The notes under the pieces were generated by a model, which ran no database searches, was not told the origin of the DNA, and saw only the letters and a list, made by a program, of their open reading frames with translations. This document shows, piece after piece, positions 52,728 through 63,400 of a stretch of DNA of 64,000 nucleotides. The position numbers and the translations under genes are program-made. The stretch's first letter is position 1; every line of letters starts with the position of its first letter. This DNA comes from DAOUEO01 sp963763495 (GTDB lineage: Bacteria; Chloroflexota; Dehalococcoidia; DSTF01; JALHUB01): assembly GCA_963763495.1 (NCBI GenBank), contig CAVXOY010000018.1:213060-277059 (forward strand). Direction: 5' to 3'.

Positions 52728-53741
52728 TTGGCCCTCGAGGAGATAGCGGCGCTGTGTCCTGCTGAGCGGCGTCATCGCCTACGCCATCTTCGGCGGCGCC
52801 GACTTCGGCGGCGGCATCTGGTCGGCGCTCGCCGAGCGGGCCGCGCGCCGAGCAGCAGCGGAGCGCCCTCTAGAAGGCGATCGGCCCCGTCTGGGAGACG
52901 AACAACGTCTGGCTCGTCTTCATCCTCGTCGTCCTGCATGGCGATGTTCCCGGTGGCGTTGGCCGACCTGTTCACGGCGCTGCTCGTGCCGCATCTCCTT
53001 CGGCCTTATCGGCGTCGTCTTCCGCGGCGCCGCCTTCGCCTTCCGCAACTTCGCCCGCGAGACCGGTCAGCCCTAAGCGTCGGCCCACGGTCATCGTCTT
53101 CTCGATCGCCAGCGTCATCACGCCGTTCTTCTTCGGCGTGGCCCTGGGCACGACGGCGGCGGCCACATCAAGCTCGACGAAGGGCTGCGTCACGTCGGGC
53201 CTCTAGTCGCCCTGGCTGCGTCCCTTCCCGATCCTGTTCGGCCTGACCGCCGTCGCTGTCTGCGCCTACCTGACGATGAACTACATGACGACCCGCTCCG
53301 CCGGCGATCTGCGCGAGGACTTCCGGCGGCGCGGCCTGCTGTCGGGCGTCGTCGGCGGTGTTCTGGCGGTGGCGACGCTCGTCGTCGCCCGCTGGGACGC
53401 CCCCGACTTCTGGGACCTCTGGCAGCGGTCGGCGCCCGAGGCGATGTCGGCGGTCGCGCTGCTCGCCGGGCTGCCGTCGCTGTTCGTGCTGTGGCGTCGC
53501 TGGTACCCGCTGGCGCCCGCTGGTCGCGGGTGGCGCGATGGCGCTGCTCGTCGTCACTTGGGGCGTGATCCAGTACCCGTACTTGATCGTGCCCAGCGAG
53601 AACATCTTCGACGTCGCCGCCGACCACGCGATGATCAGGTCGTCGCTCATCGGGCTGCTGGCGGGCGCGGTGATACTCGTACCGTCGCTCCTTCTTCTCT
53701 ATCTCAACTTCGTCGGCGAGAACGCCGAGGAGTCGTACTAG
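52728..53741 (+). CDS. cydB: cytochrome bd-type oxidase subunit II, several frame breaks
   Basis: Subunit II pairs with CydA in the membrane. Start TTG 52728 follows AGGAGG (52719-52724). The early frame gives ALEEIAA, then after a slip LLSGVIAYAIFGGADFGGGI; further pieces include RPYRRR-like loops, a break near 53076, VFSIASVITPFFFGVALG-type membrane segments, PDFWDLWQRSAPEAMSAVAL, and the end GLLAGAVILVPSLLLLYLNF. About 330 codons in all, normal for CydB, but with at least five slips. Either the region was poorly read or the oxidase is being lost. Confidence 0.75.
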
Positions 53742-53765
53742 CCGAAGCCTGAGAGCCGGGCGAGA

Positions 53766-53795
53766 TTGTCCGCCTTGGGCGGCGCCTGCTACAAT
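53766..53795 (+). promoter_or_regulatory. promoter of mfd
   Basis: TTGTCC (53766-53771) and TACAAT (53790-53795) with an 18-base spacer. Transcription would begin near 53802. Confidence 0.5.
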
Positions 53796-53803
53796 ATCTG
53801 ATG

Positions 53804-53830
53804 GGGCTGGTCCCGACGACCAGCCCTTTT
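53804..53830 (+). terminator. terminator-like hairpin at the start of the mfd transcript
   Basis: GGGCTGGTC and GACCAGCCC form a perfect 9-bp stem followed at once by TTTT (53827-53830). It sits right at the inferred start of the mfd transcript, after cydB. It may end cydB transcription or attenuate mfd. Confidence 0.65.
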
Positions 53831-53854
53831 CGGCGTTAGGCTCGGACTAATCGC

Positions 53855-56800
53855 ATGAATCTGGCAGGCATCCTTCCTCTTATCGAAGACGCCCTCGACG
53901 GCGGGCGGCTGAAAGTCCCTCCCCGTCGCCGCGACGCCCTCTACCGTCGGCCTCCCCGATGGCGCCAAGGCCTGCTTCATCGCCGCCCTCGCCCGTCAGA
54001 CGGAGACGCCCCTGCTCGTCGTCACCTCGCGCCCGCATCGCGCCCTCGCTCTCGGCGAAGAGCTGGCCGCCTGGCTGGGCAGCGACGAGCCCGTCCGCCT
54101 CTTCCCGCCTCGCGATGCCCTCCCCTACGAGCGTTTCGCCCCCGATTGGGCCGCCGTCCGCGACCGCCTGCGCCTTCTCTCTCTTGCTGACGGATGGCGC
54201 CGCCGGGCCCCTCATCGTCGTCGCCTCTGTGCAGGCGCTCAGCCAGACCGTCCTCTCGCCCGACGAGATGCGCTCCGCCCGCGAGACGCTTACGGTCGGC
54301 GGCGAGCTGCCCCCCGATGCTTTTCTGCGCCGTCTCGCCGCAGCGCGGCTACCGCTTCGAGCCTCTCGTCGATCTCCCCGGCCAGGCCAGCCGTCGCGGC
54401 GGCATCATCGACCTCTTCTCGCCCGACGCCGATCTGCCCCTGCGCATCGAGTTGCTGGGCGATCGCGTGGAGAGCATCCGTCTCTTCGACCCCGAGACGC
54501 AGCGCACCCTCCGCCTCGTCCAGTCGGCGACCGTCGGTCCGGCGCGGGAGATGCTCCTGCCGCAGCCCGGCGCCCGCGACCTGCTGGCCCAGCTCGACCT
54601 CACCGCCTGCCCGCTGGAGGTCGGCCGCCGCTTCCAGGAGGAGCTATCGGCGCTGGCCTCCGGTGAAGGCTCCGCCGACGATGCTTTCTACCTGCCTTTC
54701 CTCACCCGCTCGCTGCTTCTCGACTTTCTGCCCGGCGATGCTCTGCTTGTCCTCGACGAGATGTCCGACATAGCCATCGCCCAGGAAGAGCACGATCAGC
54801 AGGTAACGGAAGTCCGCGATGAGATGATCGCTCAAGGCGAGTTGCCGCCCGGCATGCCCCTCCCTCATCTCCCCGGGCCCCAGATACGCGACGCTCTGCA
54901 CGGCCGTTCGCCCCGTCTGGAGCTGTCCCGCTTTGCCAGCGGCGAGGAGGGCGAGGGCTTCCGGCGCCTGCCCTTCGCTCCCACCGAGTCCTACGGCGGC
55001 CGTCTCCCCGAGCTCGCCGCCGATATCACGGACGCTCTCCGTCACCGCGAGACGGTGGTGATCGTATCGCAACAAGCGGCCCGCCTCGCCGAGGTGCTGG
55101 GCGAGAATGATCTCTTCGTGACGCCGTCCGACGCTGTCGAGACGCCCCCGCCGCCCGGTGGGCTGGCGCTCGTGCACGGCTCGCTGCCCCACGGCTGGCG
55201 CCTCCCTCGCCGCGATGGCGCTCTTGCCCTCCTCACCGACGCCGAGATATTCGGCTTCGTCAAGCAGCGGCGGCTCACTCGCCCCCCTTCCGCCGCCCGC
55301 CGCGAGGCGTTTCTCTCGGAGGTTGCCGTCGGCGATCTCGTCGTCCACGTCGAGCACGGCATCGGTCGCTTCGCCGGCCTCATCCGCCGCTCCGCCGACG
55401 GCCACGAGCGCGAGTACATGGAGGTGCGCTACGCCGAGGGCGACCGTCTCTTCGTCCCCACCGACCAGGTCGACCGCGTGAGCCGCTACGTCGGCCCCAG
55501 CGATCAGAGCCCCGTCCCTCACGCCGCTTGGGCAGCCAGGAGTGGCCGCGGGCCAAGGCGCGTGTCCGCCGCGCCGTCGCCGAACTGGCGCGTGAGCTGC
55601 TGGAGCTGTACGCCTCCCGCCAGGTGCTTGAGGGGCACGCTTTCCCGCCTGACATGCCCTGGCAGCAGGAGCTTGAGGCGTCCTTCCCCTACGTCGAGAC
55701 GCCCGACCAGCTCGCGGTGATGTGGGAGGTCAAGTCCGACATGGAGTCGCCGCGACCCGATGGACCGCCTCGTCTGCGGCGACGTTGGCTATGGCAAGAC
55801 GGAGGTGGCGATCCGCGCCGCCTTCAAAGCGGTCATGGACGGCATGCAGGTCGCCATGCTCGTGCCGACGACCGTGCTCGCCCAGCAGCACTATCAGACC
55901 TTCCGCGAGCGGCTGGCCGGCTTCCCGGTCCACGTCGAGATGCTGTCGCGCTTTCGCTCGCCGCCGGAGCAGCGCGAGATCGTCGGCGAGTTGGTGTCGG
56001 GCGCGGTCGACATCGTCATCGGCACCCACCGTCTCCTCCAGCGTGACATAACGTTCAAGAATCTGGGGCTCGTCATCATCGACGAGGAGCAGCGTTTCGG
56101 CGTCTCCCACAAGGAACGTCTGAAGCAGATGCGGCAGGAAGTCGACGTCCTCACGCTTTCCGCGACGCCTATCCCGCGTACCCTGCACATGTCGCTCGCC
56201 GGTATCCGTGACATGTCGACGATGGAGACGCCGCCGGAAGAGCGTCTGCCCATCAAGACCTATGTCATGGAGTACGACGGCCGCCTCGTCCGCGAGGCCG
56301 TCCTGCGCGAGTTGGAGCGCGGCGGCCAGGTCTACTTCGTCCACAACCGCGTCCAGAACATCGAAGTGGTGGCCCGCAAGCTCATCGACCTCGTGCCCGA
56401 GGCGACGATCGCCGTCGCCCATGGCCAGATGCCGGAGGAACAGCTGGCGGGGGTGATGTTCGACTTCGTGAAGGGCGTCGTCGATGTCCTGGTCTGCACC
56501 ACGATCATCGAGTCGGGTCTCGACATCGCCAACGTCAACACGATAATCATCAACCAGGCGAACAAGTTGGGGCTGGCCCAGCTCTATCAGTTGCGAGGGC
56601 GCGTCGGTCGCGGTGTCAGCCGGGCCTATGCCTACCTCCTCTACGAACGCGGCCGCTCTCTGACCGAGCCGGCCCAGAAGCGCATCCAGGCCATCTTCGA
56701 GGCGACGGAATTGGGGGCCGGCTTCCAGATCGCCCTTCGTGACCTGGAGATCAGGGGTGCCGGCAATCTCCTGGGCGCCGAGCAGAGCGGCCAGATCGGC

Positions 56801-57355
56801 GCTGTCGGCTTCGACCTCTACTCTCGGCTTCTGGCCGATGCGGTCGGGCGGCTGAAGGCTCTTCAGCGCGGCGAACAGCCCCCACCGCCGTCCGAAGCCG
56901 CATCGCCGCTGACCATCGACCTGCCCCTTACGGCGCACATCCCCGACAGCTACGTCGGCGATATCAACCTCCGTCTCGCTCTCTATCAGCGCCTCGCTGC
57001 GGTGCAACGCGGGGAAGAGATCGAGGCGCTGGCCCAGGAGATGAAGGACCGCTTCGGTCGCCTGCCCCGTGCCGTGCGCACTCTCCTCTACGTCGTGCGC
57101 CTGCGGACGCTGGCCCGTGAGGCAGGCCTTCAGTCGATCCAGACGGAGGACGGGGAGATCGTGCTGCGGATGGCGGCGGGAAAGCGTTTGCCTCAGGAGA
57201 AGATACGGCGGGAGGTACCGCCGGAGACCTGGGTCGGCCCGACATCCGTGCGTCTCAGCCGGAGCCGTCTCGGCGAGCGCTGGCAGGAGGCTCTCCTGGC
57301 GCTGGTGGAGCGGCTGGCGGTGGAGGTGGCTGCAGAGCCTGCGCCGGGCCGCTAG
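53855..57355 (+). CDS. mfd: transcription-repair coupling factor, several frame breaks
   Basis: This ATP-driven translocase removes stalled RNA polymerase and recruits UvrA. The UvrB-homology N-terminal part starts MNLAGILPLIEDALDGGRLK, slips early (near 53920, 54180-54330), then continues GGIIDLFSPDADLPLRIELL. The polymerase-interaction domain is VAVGDLVVHVEHGIGRFAGL; further slips occur near 55530 and 55755. The motor has Walker A CGDVGYGKTEVAIRAAF, DEEQRFGVSHKE, SATPIPRTLHMSLAGIRDMS and QLRGRVGRGVSRAYAYLLY. The C-terminal TRCF domain ends at 57355. The total of about 1165 codons is the normal length. Confidence 0.93.
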
Positions 57356-57358
57356 GCG

Positions 57359-58369
57359 CTACTTGATCGCCTTCTCCGTATAGCCGACGTGCCACCGCCC
57401 GGCACTGTCCTTCGCCGAGTACCACACGCGGAAGATGCCCCCGGCGTCGTACAGGAACGTCGATCTGTATATCCTTTCGCCGTCCCAGCCGCTGCCCGGC
57501 GAGAGAATGGGATCGGGTTGGGCTGTCCAGTTGAGCCCGTCCATGCTCGTCGCCAGCCGCAGCGTTGACCCTGCTACCGGCGAGTCGACGAAGAGCATCC
57601 AATACTCAGATCTATCCTTGACATAAGCGACGTCGAGGTGCCACGGCGCCGCGTCGATGCTCGCCGGCTCCAGAGGCGACCAGTTCACGCCGTCTTCGCT
57701 GGTGGCGTGGACCACCTCCGTGCCCGTGGTCAGCCACAACTCGAACTGCCCATCTCGGTACACGACGGCCGGGGAGAGGTAGAGAGGTTCCTTGGCGACG
57801 TCCCAAGTGATCAGAGCTTGGGATTCTCCCCAGTCGACGCCGTCTGAGGACCTCAGTAGAACGAGGCGGTTCTCGTTGGTCGTGCCGCAGTACTCGGCGC
57901 GTCGCTGCTCCGTGTAGTAGAGATATAGCTCATCGCTGCGGGGGTTGTAGACGATGTCGGGGTCGCTATTGTGATCGCAGGGAGGGAAGGGAACAACAGG
58001 GTTTGTGAGGCCGGGTGGAACTTCCCACGATAAGCCGTCGTTAGACGCGACGACATGGGGGTTTTCTCGGCCGGCGCTGTCGTAGTAGTTCGGGGTCATC
58101 GCCATCCAGTACTTGTAGCCATGCCAGCCGTCGGGGAAATAGGCAATGTCGGGATGCACTGTCTGCCCCGATCCGTCATAGGTCGGGATGTCTTGGTATG
58201 TCGCGGCATTGGTGAGCCCGGCCACTAGCGGCGCGGCGCTGGTGGATGTGACCTTCGGCGCGGCTGTCTGCCCAATCGGGATTGTCGGAGAGGGACTTCC
58301 GCTTCCATCCCCGCAAGACGCTGCGATAAGCGTCAACAACGAAACCAACACCACGGCCGCTCTCTTCAT
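57359..58369 (-). CDS. lipoprotein with BNR/Asp-box-like beta-propeller
   Basis: The 336-residue protein has a signal peptide with lipobox LTLIAASCGDGSG. The body has at least four evenly spaced Asp-box-like repeats, SNDGLSWEV, SSDGVDWGE, SEDGVNWSP and SMDGLNWTA, the pattern of a sialidase- or GH43-type beta-propeller. It may bind or cut extracellular glycans; no catalytic residues are certain. ATG 58369 is preferred because the signal follows at once. It is convergent with mfd (3 bases between stops). Confidence 0.78.
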   Translation of the reverse strand: MKRAAVVLVSLLTLIAASCGDGSGSPSPTIPIGQTAAPKVTSTSAAPLVAGLTNAATYQDIPTYDGSGQTVHPDIAYFPDGWHGYKYWMAMTPNYYDSAGRENPHVVASNDGLSWEVPPGLTNPVVPFPPCDHNSDPDIVYNPRSDELYLYYTEQRRAEYCGTTNENRLVLLRSSDGVDWGESQALITWDVAKEPLYLSPAVVYRDGQFELWLTTGTEVVHATSEDGVNWSPLEPASIDAAPWHLDVAYVKDRSEYWMLFVDSPVAGSTLRLATSMDGLNWTAQPDPILSPGSGWDGERIYRSTFLYDAGGIFRVWYSAKDSAGRWHVGYTEKAIK

Positions 58370-58482
58370 AGCCCTCTTCGCTTCACCTCCATGTTGCGCA
58401 GTGCGAATATGGTTGCCTGCCTTGCCCAAGAATGGGATTTCGCTGGCCCTCATGTCAAGGGCTCGGAAGCGATTCTCGACCG

Positions 58483-58512
58483 TTGACATCAATCATCCGG
58501 CGCGGGTAGAAT
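58483..58512 (+). promoter_or_regulatory. promoter of the DUF5656-like gene
   Basis: TTGACA (58483-58488) and TAGAAT (58507-58512) with an 18-base spacer, 43 bases before the ATG. Confidence 0.65.
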
Positions 58513-58555
58513 GCGCCCTGTCCCCCTTACTACCTGATGAGGAGCGCGGTTGGAG

Positions 58556-59368
58556 ATGTCCTCTTCGGTCAGCATCGCGGCGATTCCCCAGCCGGGGCGC
58601 ATTCCTCTCCTGGCGGCGATGTATGCCCTCGGCCTGGTGCTCTTCCTTGCCATCGAGCCGACGCGGTTGTGGCTGCTTGTGCTCGTGGCGGGCATGGTGG
58701 CCCTGGGCACGGACGGAATCGTGCGGACTCACCCCAAGAGCGTGTTCCGCGATGCTATCGATACGGCGCCGCACCTGATCGTGCCCACGATCGTTGGTCT
58801 CGCCGCCGGCCTCTTCTTGGAAGACACGGTGGTAGGATACTGGTCGCTGCTCGCGGCCCTGGTGGCGGGAGTGATCATGGCGGGTGTTGTCTACGCCGAA
58901 TACCTTTCGGTGGATGCGGCGGGCAGTTCCTATGGAGGCGCCCGTTTTGCCCTTAACGTCTTCACCTATCTCGGCGCCTTCGCCCTTTTTGCCGCGTTCT
59001 ACAGCTTTGAGACCGCCCTGCTGCCGGCTGCCCTGTGCGTGGGCTTGGTCAGTGCCGTGTTAGGCTCGGAGATCATGCGCGACCCCCATGTCATGCATCT
59101 CCCGGTTGCCCAGGCCAGCCTGCGGGTGCTCGGCTTTGTGGTTGTCATAGGGCTCATCGTGGCGGAGGCGCGCTGGGCGCTCTATTTCACCCCCCTCGAT
59201 GGCTTCCTGGCCGCGGTATTCCTCCTTCTCACCTTCTACGTGGCGAGCGGTCTCGTGCAGCACTATCTGCTGGGCCATCTCACGGGATCGGTCATCACCG
59301 AGTTCGCGATGGTTGCCGCCCTCGGGCTGACCATGATCATCCTCGGGCACGCCTTCGCTGAAGCCTAG
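58556..59368 (+). CDS. DUF5656-like integral membrane protein
   Basis: The 270-residue protein has about eight hydrophobic helices and few charged loops. Recognisable stretches are LLAAMYALGLVLFLAIEPTR, SYGGARFALNVFTYLGAFAL and TGSVITEFAMVAALGLTMII. It matches uncharacterised membrane proteins common in Dehalococcoidia. Function is unknown. ATG 58556 follows the strong promoter above. Confidence 0.65.
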   Translation: MSSSVSIAAIPQPGRIPLLAAMYALGLVLFLAIEPTRLWLLVLVAGMVALGTDGIVRTHPKSVFRDAIDTAPHLIVPTIVGLAAGLFLEDTVVGYWSLLAALVAGVIMAGVVYAEYLSVDAAGSSYGGARFALNVFTYLGAFALFAAFYSFETALLPAALCVGLVSAVLGSEIMRDPHVMHLPVAQASLRVLGFVVVIGLIVAEARWALYFTPLDGFLAAVFLLLTFYVASGLVQHYLLGHLTGSVITEFAMVAALGLTMIILGHAFAEA

Positions 59369-59451
59369 GTTATCCGCTGGTTCAACGGCCGCTGATTGTC
59401 GACATCTGGGCTTCAGTACCCGGCACGATAGTCCGAGGAGATCAATGTGGG

Positions 59452-59480
59452 TTGTCGTGGCGGTTGCCGTCTGCTAGTAT
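59452..59480 (+). promoter_or_regulatory. promoter of tRNA-Pro
   Basis: TTGTCG (59452-59457) and TAGTAT (59475-59480) with a 17-base spacer, 10 bases before the tRNA. Confidence 0.5.
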
Positions 59481-59489
59481 GTTGTCGGT

Positions 59490-59566
59490 CGGGGTGTAGC
59501 GCAGCCCGGTAGCGCACCTGAATGGGGTTCAGGAGGTCGTGGGTTCGAATCCCACCGCCCCGACCA
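59490..59566 (+). tRNA. tRNA-Pro (anticodon GGG)
   Basis: Acceptor CGGGGTG pairs with CGCCCCG, the anticodon loop is ATGGGGT, the T loop TTCGAAT, and CCA is encoded (59564-59566). Confidence 0.96.
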
Positions 59567-59884
59567 GTTTCCCACAGAAGTTGTTCGCAGGATTTCCTTT
59601 TCGCTATCCGATAGCGTCAAACTCTCCCCTTTGTGGATAATCACCTGAATCGCCTACCGCAGTGCTACAGAAAGACGACGATTCAGATCATGAGCCGCAA
59701 GAGCCGCAGGAAACTGGGGACTGCGGAACCGTCTTCTGCGCTTGTTCCCCTCTTCGGAGTGTGTCCTCGAAACGCGGCTGAACGCAAAGCGACCTCCCAA
59801 TGTAGGGCAAGCCCTCAAAGTCAGTGAGGGAGTTCATTATCCGCCTGACTGGCACCTAGGAAGTCTTGTGGGGCAACAGTGCTG

Positions 59885-60265
59885 GATCCGTATCTGCGCA
59901 GGTCAAGCGCTGGCCCTGTGGGGCCACAACACTACATCCGCATCTGCGCGGGGGACGAAGACGGCCGCCCTGTGAGCCCAAGAATCTCATCCGTATCTAC
60001 GCAACTCAAGCGGCTACCCACTCGTACTCGTGGCGGAGACCACTGAGAACCGGTGAGTGGATGTTCTCCGAGGCCTTGACCCTCTGCCTATCACGCATAG
60101 GGTGGGGCGGTGGGGGTCGCGGACTCGCTGTTTGCACCCCTCACTACGCGTGGCGCGGACCCAAGATGTGAGTCCTACAGATACGGATGAGGTTTTTGGG
60201 CCCCACAGGGTGGCTGCTTGACTCGCGTAGATACGGATGAGATTCTGGGGTCCCACAAATCAGGG
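59885..60265. repeat. head-to-head array of about 50-bp repeats
   Basis: Three forward units begin at ATCCG 59886, 59936 and 59989; two reverse units begin at 60238 and 60188 on the minus strand. Spacing is 50-53 bases. Unit start ATCCGTATCTACGC, then TCAAGC and CCCTGTGGGGCCCAA, with 1-10 mismatches. A 180-base unrelated core (about 60025-60175) separates the two orientations. The rest of this gap (59567-60448) has no believable gene; weak open frames are made by the repeats themselves. Confidence 0.8.
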
Positions 60266-60448
60266 ACGGTGACGACTTCTACGGCAAGAACGTCATCCCC
60301 GCCGCCATCGCGCGTCGCCGGCAAGGCCGTCGGCGGCGAGATCCTCGTATCGCCGCTGCTCCGCCAACTCGTCGAGAGTAGCGTGAGTGCCGCGATGTTC
60401 GGCGAGCATCGCGACGTCAATCTCAAATGATCGCACCTCCGGTTGCCG

Positions 60449-63400
60449 CTAGTCTCCGTTCATGATTTTCAGTATTGCCTCCTGAGCGAGCAACTGGTCC
60501 CTTGTCGCTGTTGAGTTGAGGCGAAGCGCCTCCGACTCACGCATCACCTGCCCGAATTGCCTGTCCGGTTTGCGATCCCCGTTGGTGTCCACGGAATCGA
60601 ACCACTTACCGAGGCATGGCGAAGGTCGCCGCCGCCGCCATGAGCTGGCGCTGCATGATCTCCGTGTCTTTGTTCGTCTGTTTCGTGTTGAGGGTGTCGC
60701 GCATCTGGGCGGAGTTCGTGACCTGCCAGAACACACCAGCATTCGCCCCGAACACGCGGCTCATGTGATTGACGACCAGGCGGTAGCATTCGAGTTTCTC
60801 CTCGGCGAGCCGGTTCTGGTTCTTCTTCGTCGGGTCGAACTGGTTGTACCAGTAGCCTGGCGCCCGAATCCGCCGCTCCGTCCCGGTGATGACAACCCAC
60901 GTGTCGTCACCAACAGTTCGTCGTCATCGCCGACGTCGACGAAGACGTTGAAGAGGCATGCCTTCGTCCACGTGTGGCCGGCCGTGGTGGTGATGTCGCG
61001 CGGCTGGTCGGTGGAGTTCGATGAATCTCGTTGGGTGGGTTCACGAGGCTGGACACCACCGTCGAAAGCGTGTCACCCCAGTTCCAGGTGAACTTGAGGT
61101 CGTCGCTGCCGGGGTCCGTCGCGTGGGCCGCGAACTGCGTCGCCGTCCCTGCCGTGTGACAAATGCCGGTTCGGAGACCCCGTCGTCCTCGGCACCGCTG
61201 CCGTCGGCAAGAATGGTGCCGGGCACGCCCGGCCCCGTGGCTTCCGTCTCGTCGATGGCGACCGTCGGGTTGACGTTGTTGACCATGATCGTCGCCGTGG
61301 CTGTTGCCCGTCCCGGTGTCGTCGTCCTTCACTTTGACGGTGATGATGGTGCCATTGTCGCCGTACCGCTGGCTGGCAGAGAACGCATGCCAATCGAGCG
61401 TTGGCTGCGCGGTTCCGGGGCGAAGTCGAATGTGGCGTCCGGGAAGCCGTCATAACCCCAGTCGATGGTGACCGTATGAGTGTCGAGGACGCCCGGGTCT
61501 TGGAAGACCCCGCGGACGGTTGCGCTTTCCCTCTCATCAATCGCCAGCGAGACGTTGAGGCAGCTCGTCCCCTTCACCGGGTCCCCCGCGCTCGGTCTAC
61601 GACAATGCAGAGGGTGGGAGCGACGTTGTTGACCGTGACGATCTCGTCCGAGTTCGCCTCGCCGGTATCGTCATCGACGACTCGAACCTTCACGTTTATG
61701 TTGTCCGACGGCGTGCCCGTTTCCGGGTGGTCGTCGACAAACACATCGGTAACCGTCGGGCTTCCGTCGGAGCCGGCCTGCCAGCTCTCCTCGAACGTGC
61801 CGTTCCCGTCCCAGTCGATGTACACGATGTGCGAATCGAGCAAACCGGGGTCGTCCCACGTGAAGGTGAACTGCTGCTTGTCGCCCTCGTTGCTGTCGAC
61901 GGGGAAACGGCAATCGAAGTTGCGACGGGAGCCACGTTGTTCACGGTCAGCACCGCATTGGCGTTGGTGGTGCCGGTGTCGTCGTCGCGAACGCGGACGC
62001 GAATGGTGTACTGATCGCTCGCCGTGTTCGTTGGACTGTCATCGAGATAGCGATGAGTGAACGTCTGACCCGGCGTTGCGGGAGAGGATGCTGGACAGAC
62101 GGGTGCAGGCCCCAGGCGATGCGTACCATGAAGGTGTCATCAACGCCCGGGTCGTCCCAGTTGACGGTCAGGGTCACGTCGGCGTTCTCGTTGATGACCG
62201 CGCTGTCTAGCGTGAGTGCCAGGTCGAGGCGCGACGTTCTTGACGGTCACGACCGTCGAATCGCTGGACACGTTCGGGGCGGTCATCGTGGCGGTGATTG
62301 TGGTCGCGTCCGACGTCGTCTCGGTTGGGTTGTCGTCGGCATAGGTGTGCGAGATGGGCTTGGAGGATTCGTCTATCGCGAACTCGATACGGTATGGCCG
62401 AGTTGTCGCCCCAGTCGACCGCGACGTTCACCGCACCGTCGTCGGCGTCGACCGGGTGGTTGAGGGTCACAGCGCCTGAGACGCTCGAACCTTCGTTCAC
62501 GGATGCAGGGCCGGCGCTGATGCTCACGGTCAGTGGCGAGACTCGTCCTGCTCATCCGGCTCGGCGGCGTCCGGATTTCCCAGTCCTCCTTCACCGAAGA
62601 GGGATTGGTCCACGCCTTCGCAGACCCCGCCGACCGAGCACGATGATCAGCGCGGCCAGCAGCGATGCAGCGCTTCCCACAGGGGTCGCTAAAGTCCCAC
62701 TGGAAGCCGATCTGAAGCGGTTGATCCAGGAGCGTCGCGTCGAACGCTGTTTCGAACTGGTTGCCGCCGAGCAGCGACAGCTCAACGTCGAGCGAGGCGC
62801 ACTGGAGGCTGAAGACCGTGACTCCCGAGCCCGGGTTGAGCCAGTCGTCGACGGTATCGATGACGTCGGTGAGGTTGTCCACTCCGGAGAACGCCTCGAC
62901 CTGGGCAACAAGGTCCGCGAGCACCAACTCCAGTTCGTCCTGGAACTCCTCGTCGGAGCAGTAGCCGTCATCCGCGATGGACGCCGGGAACAAGGCAGTG
63001 GTGCAAATACTCGCGAACGTAAGCGGTGGCCAGAGATAGCACTTGTTGTCAATCTCGAACCCCGTGCAAAACGGGGGTACTGTTGTCGGCCCCAGCAAAC
63101 GCCGTCGTCGTCAATCCAGCCGACGCATGTCGCGTAGCCAATCTCCACGCCGGGGAGCGAGAACCCATTGACCAGGTCTTCCAGCGTGAACGACTCGTCG
63201 CGGTCGCCGAATCTCGTCCTCGGCGTCGTTGTTTTTGGGTGGCTGCGACAAGGGCTACCCAGTCAGGGAGGATCCCGGCGTCGTAGCCCTCTTCCTGTAG
63301 CCGTGAGGGGAGGCCCAGCAATGTCCCGAGTGGGTCATCTCCGAAGTCGGCCACGGTGTCATCGATGAACTGGACGATCTGCGCCAGCTCGTTGATGGTG

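Noticed and set aside
51400..53741. Calling cydAB definite pseudogenes
   Set aside because: Most breaks are single extra bases with intact flanking protein, so sequencing error is equally likely.
59885..60265. CRISPR array
   Set aside because: The whole 50-bp unit is repeated, units diverge and occur in both orientations, and no cas gene is near.
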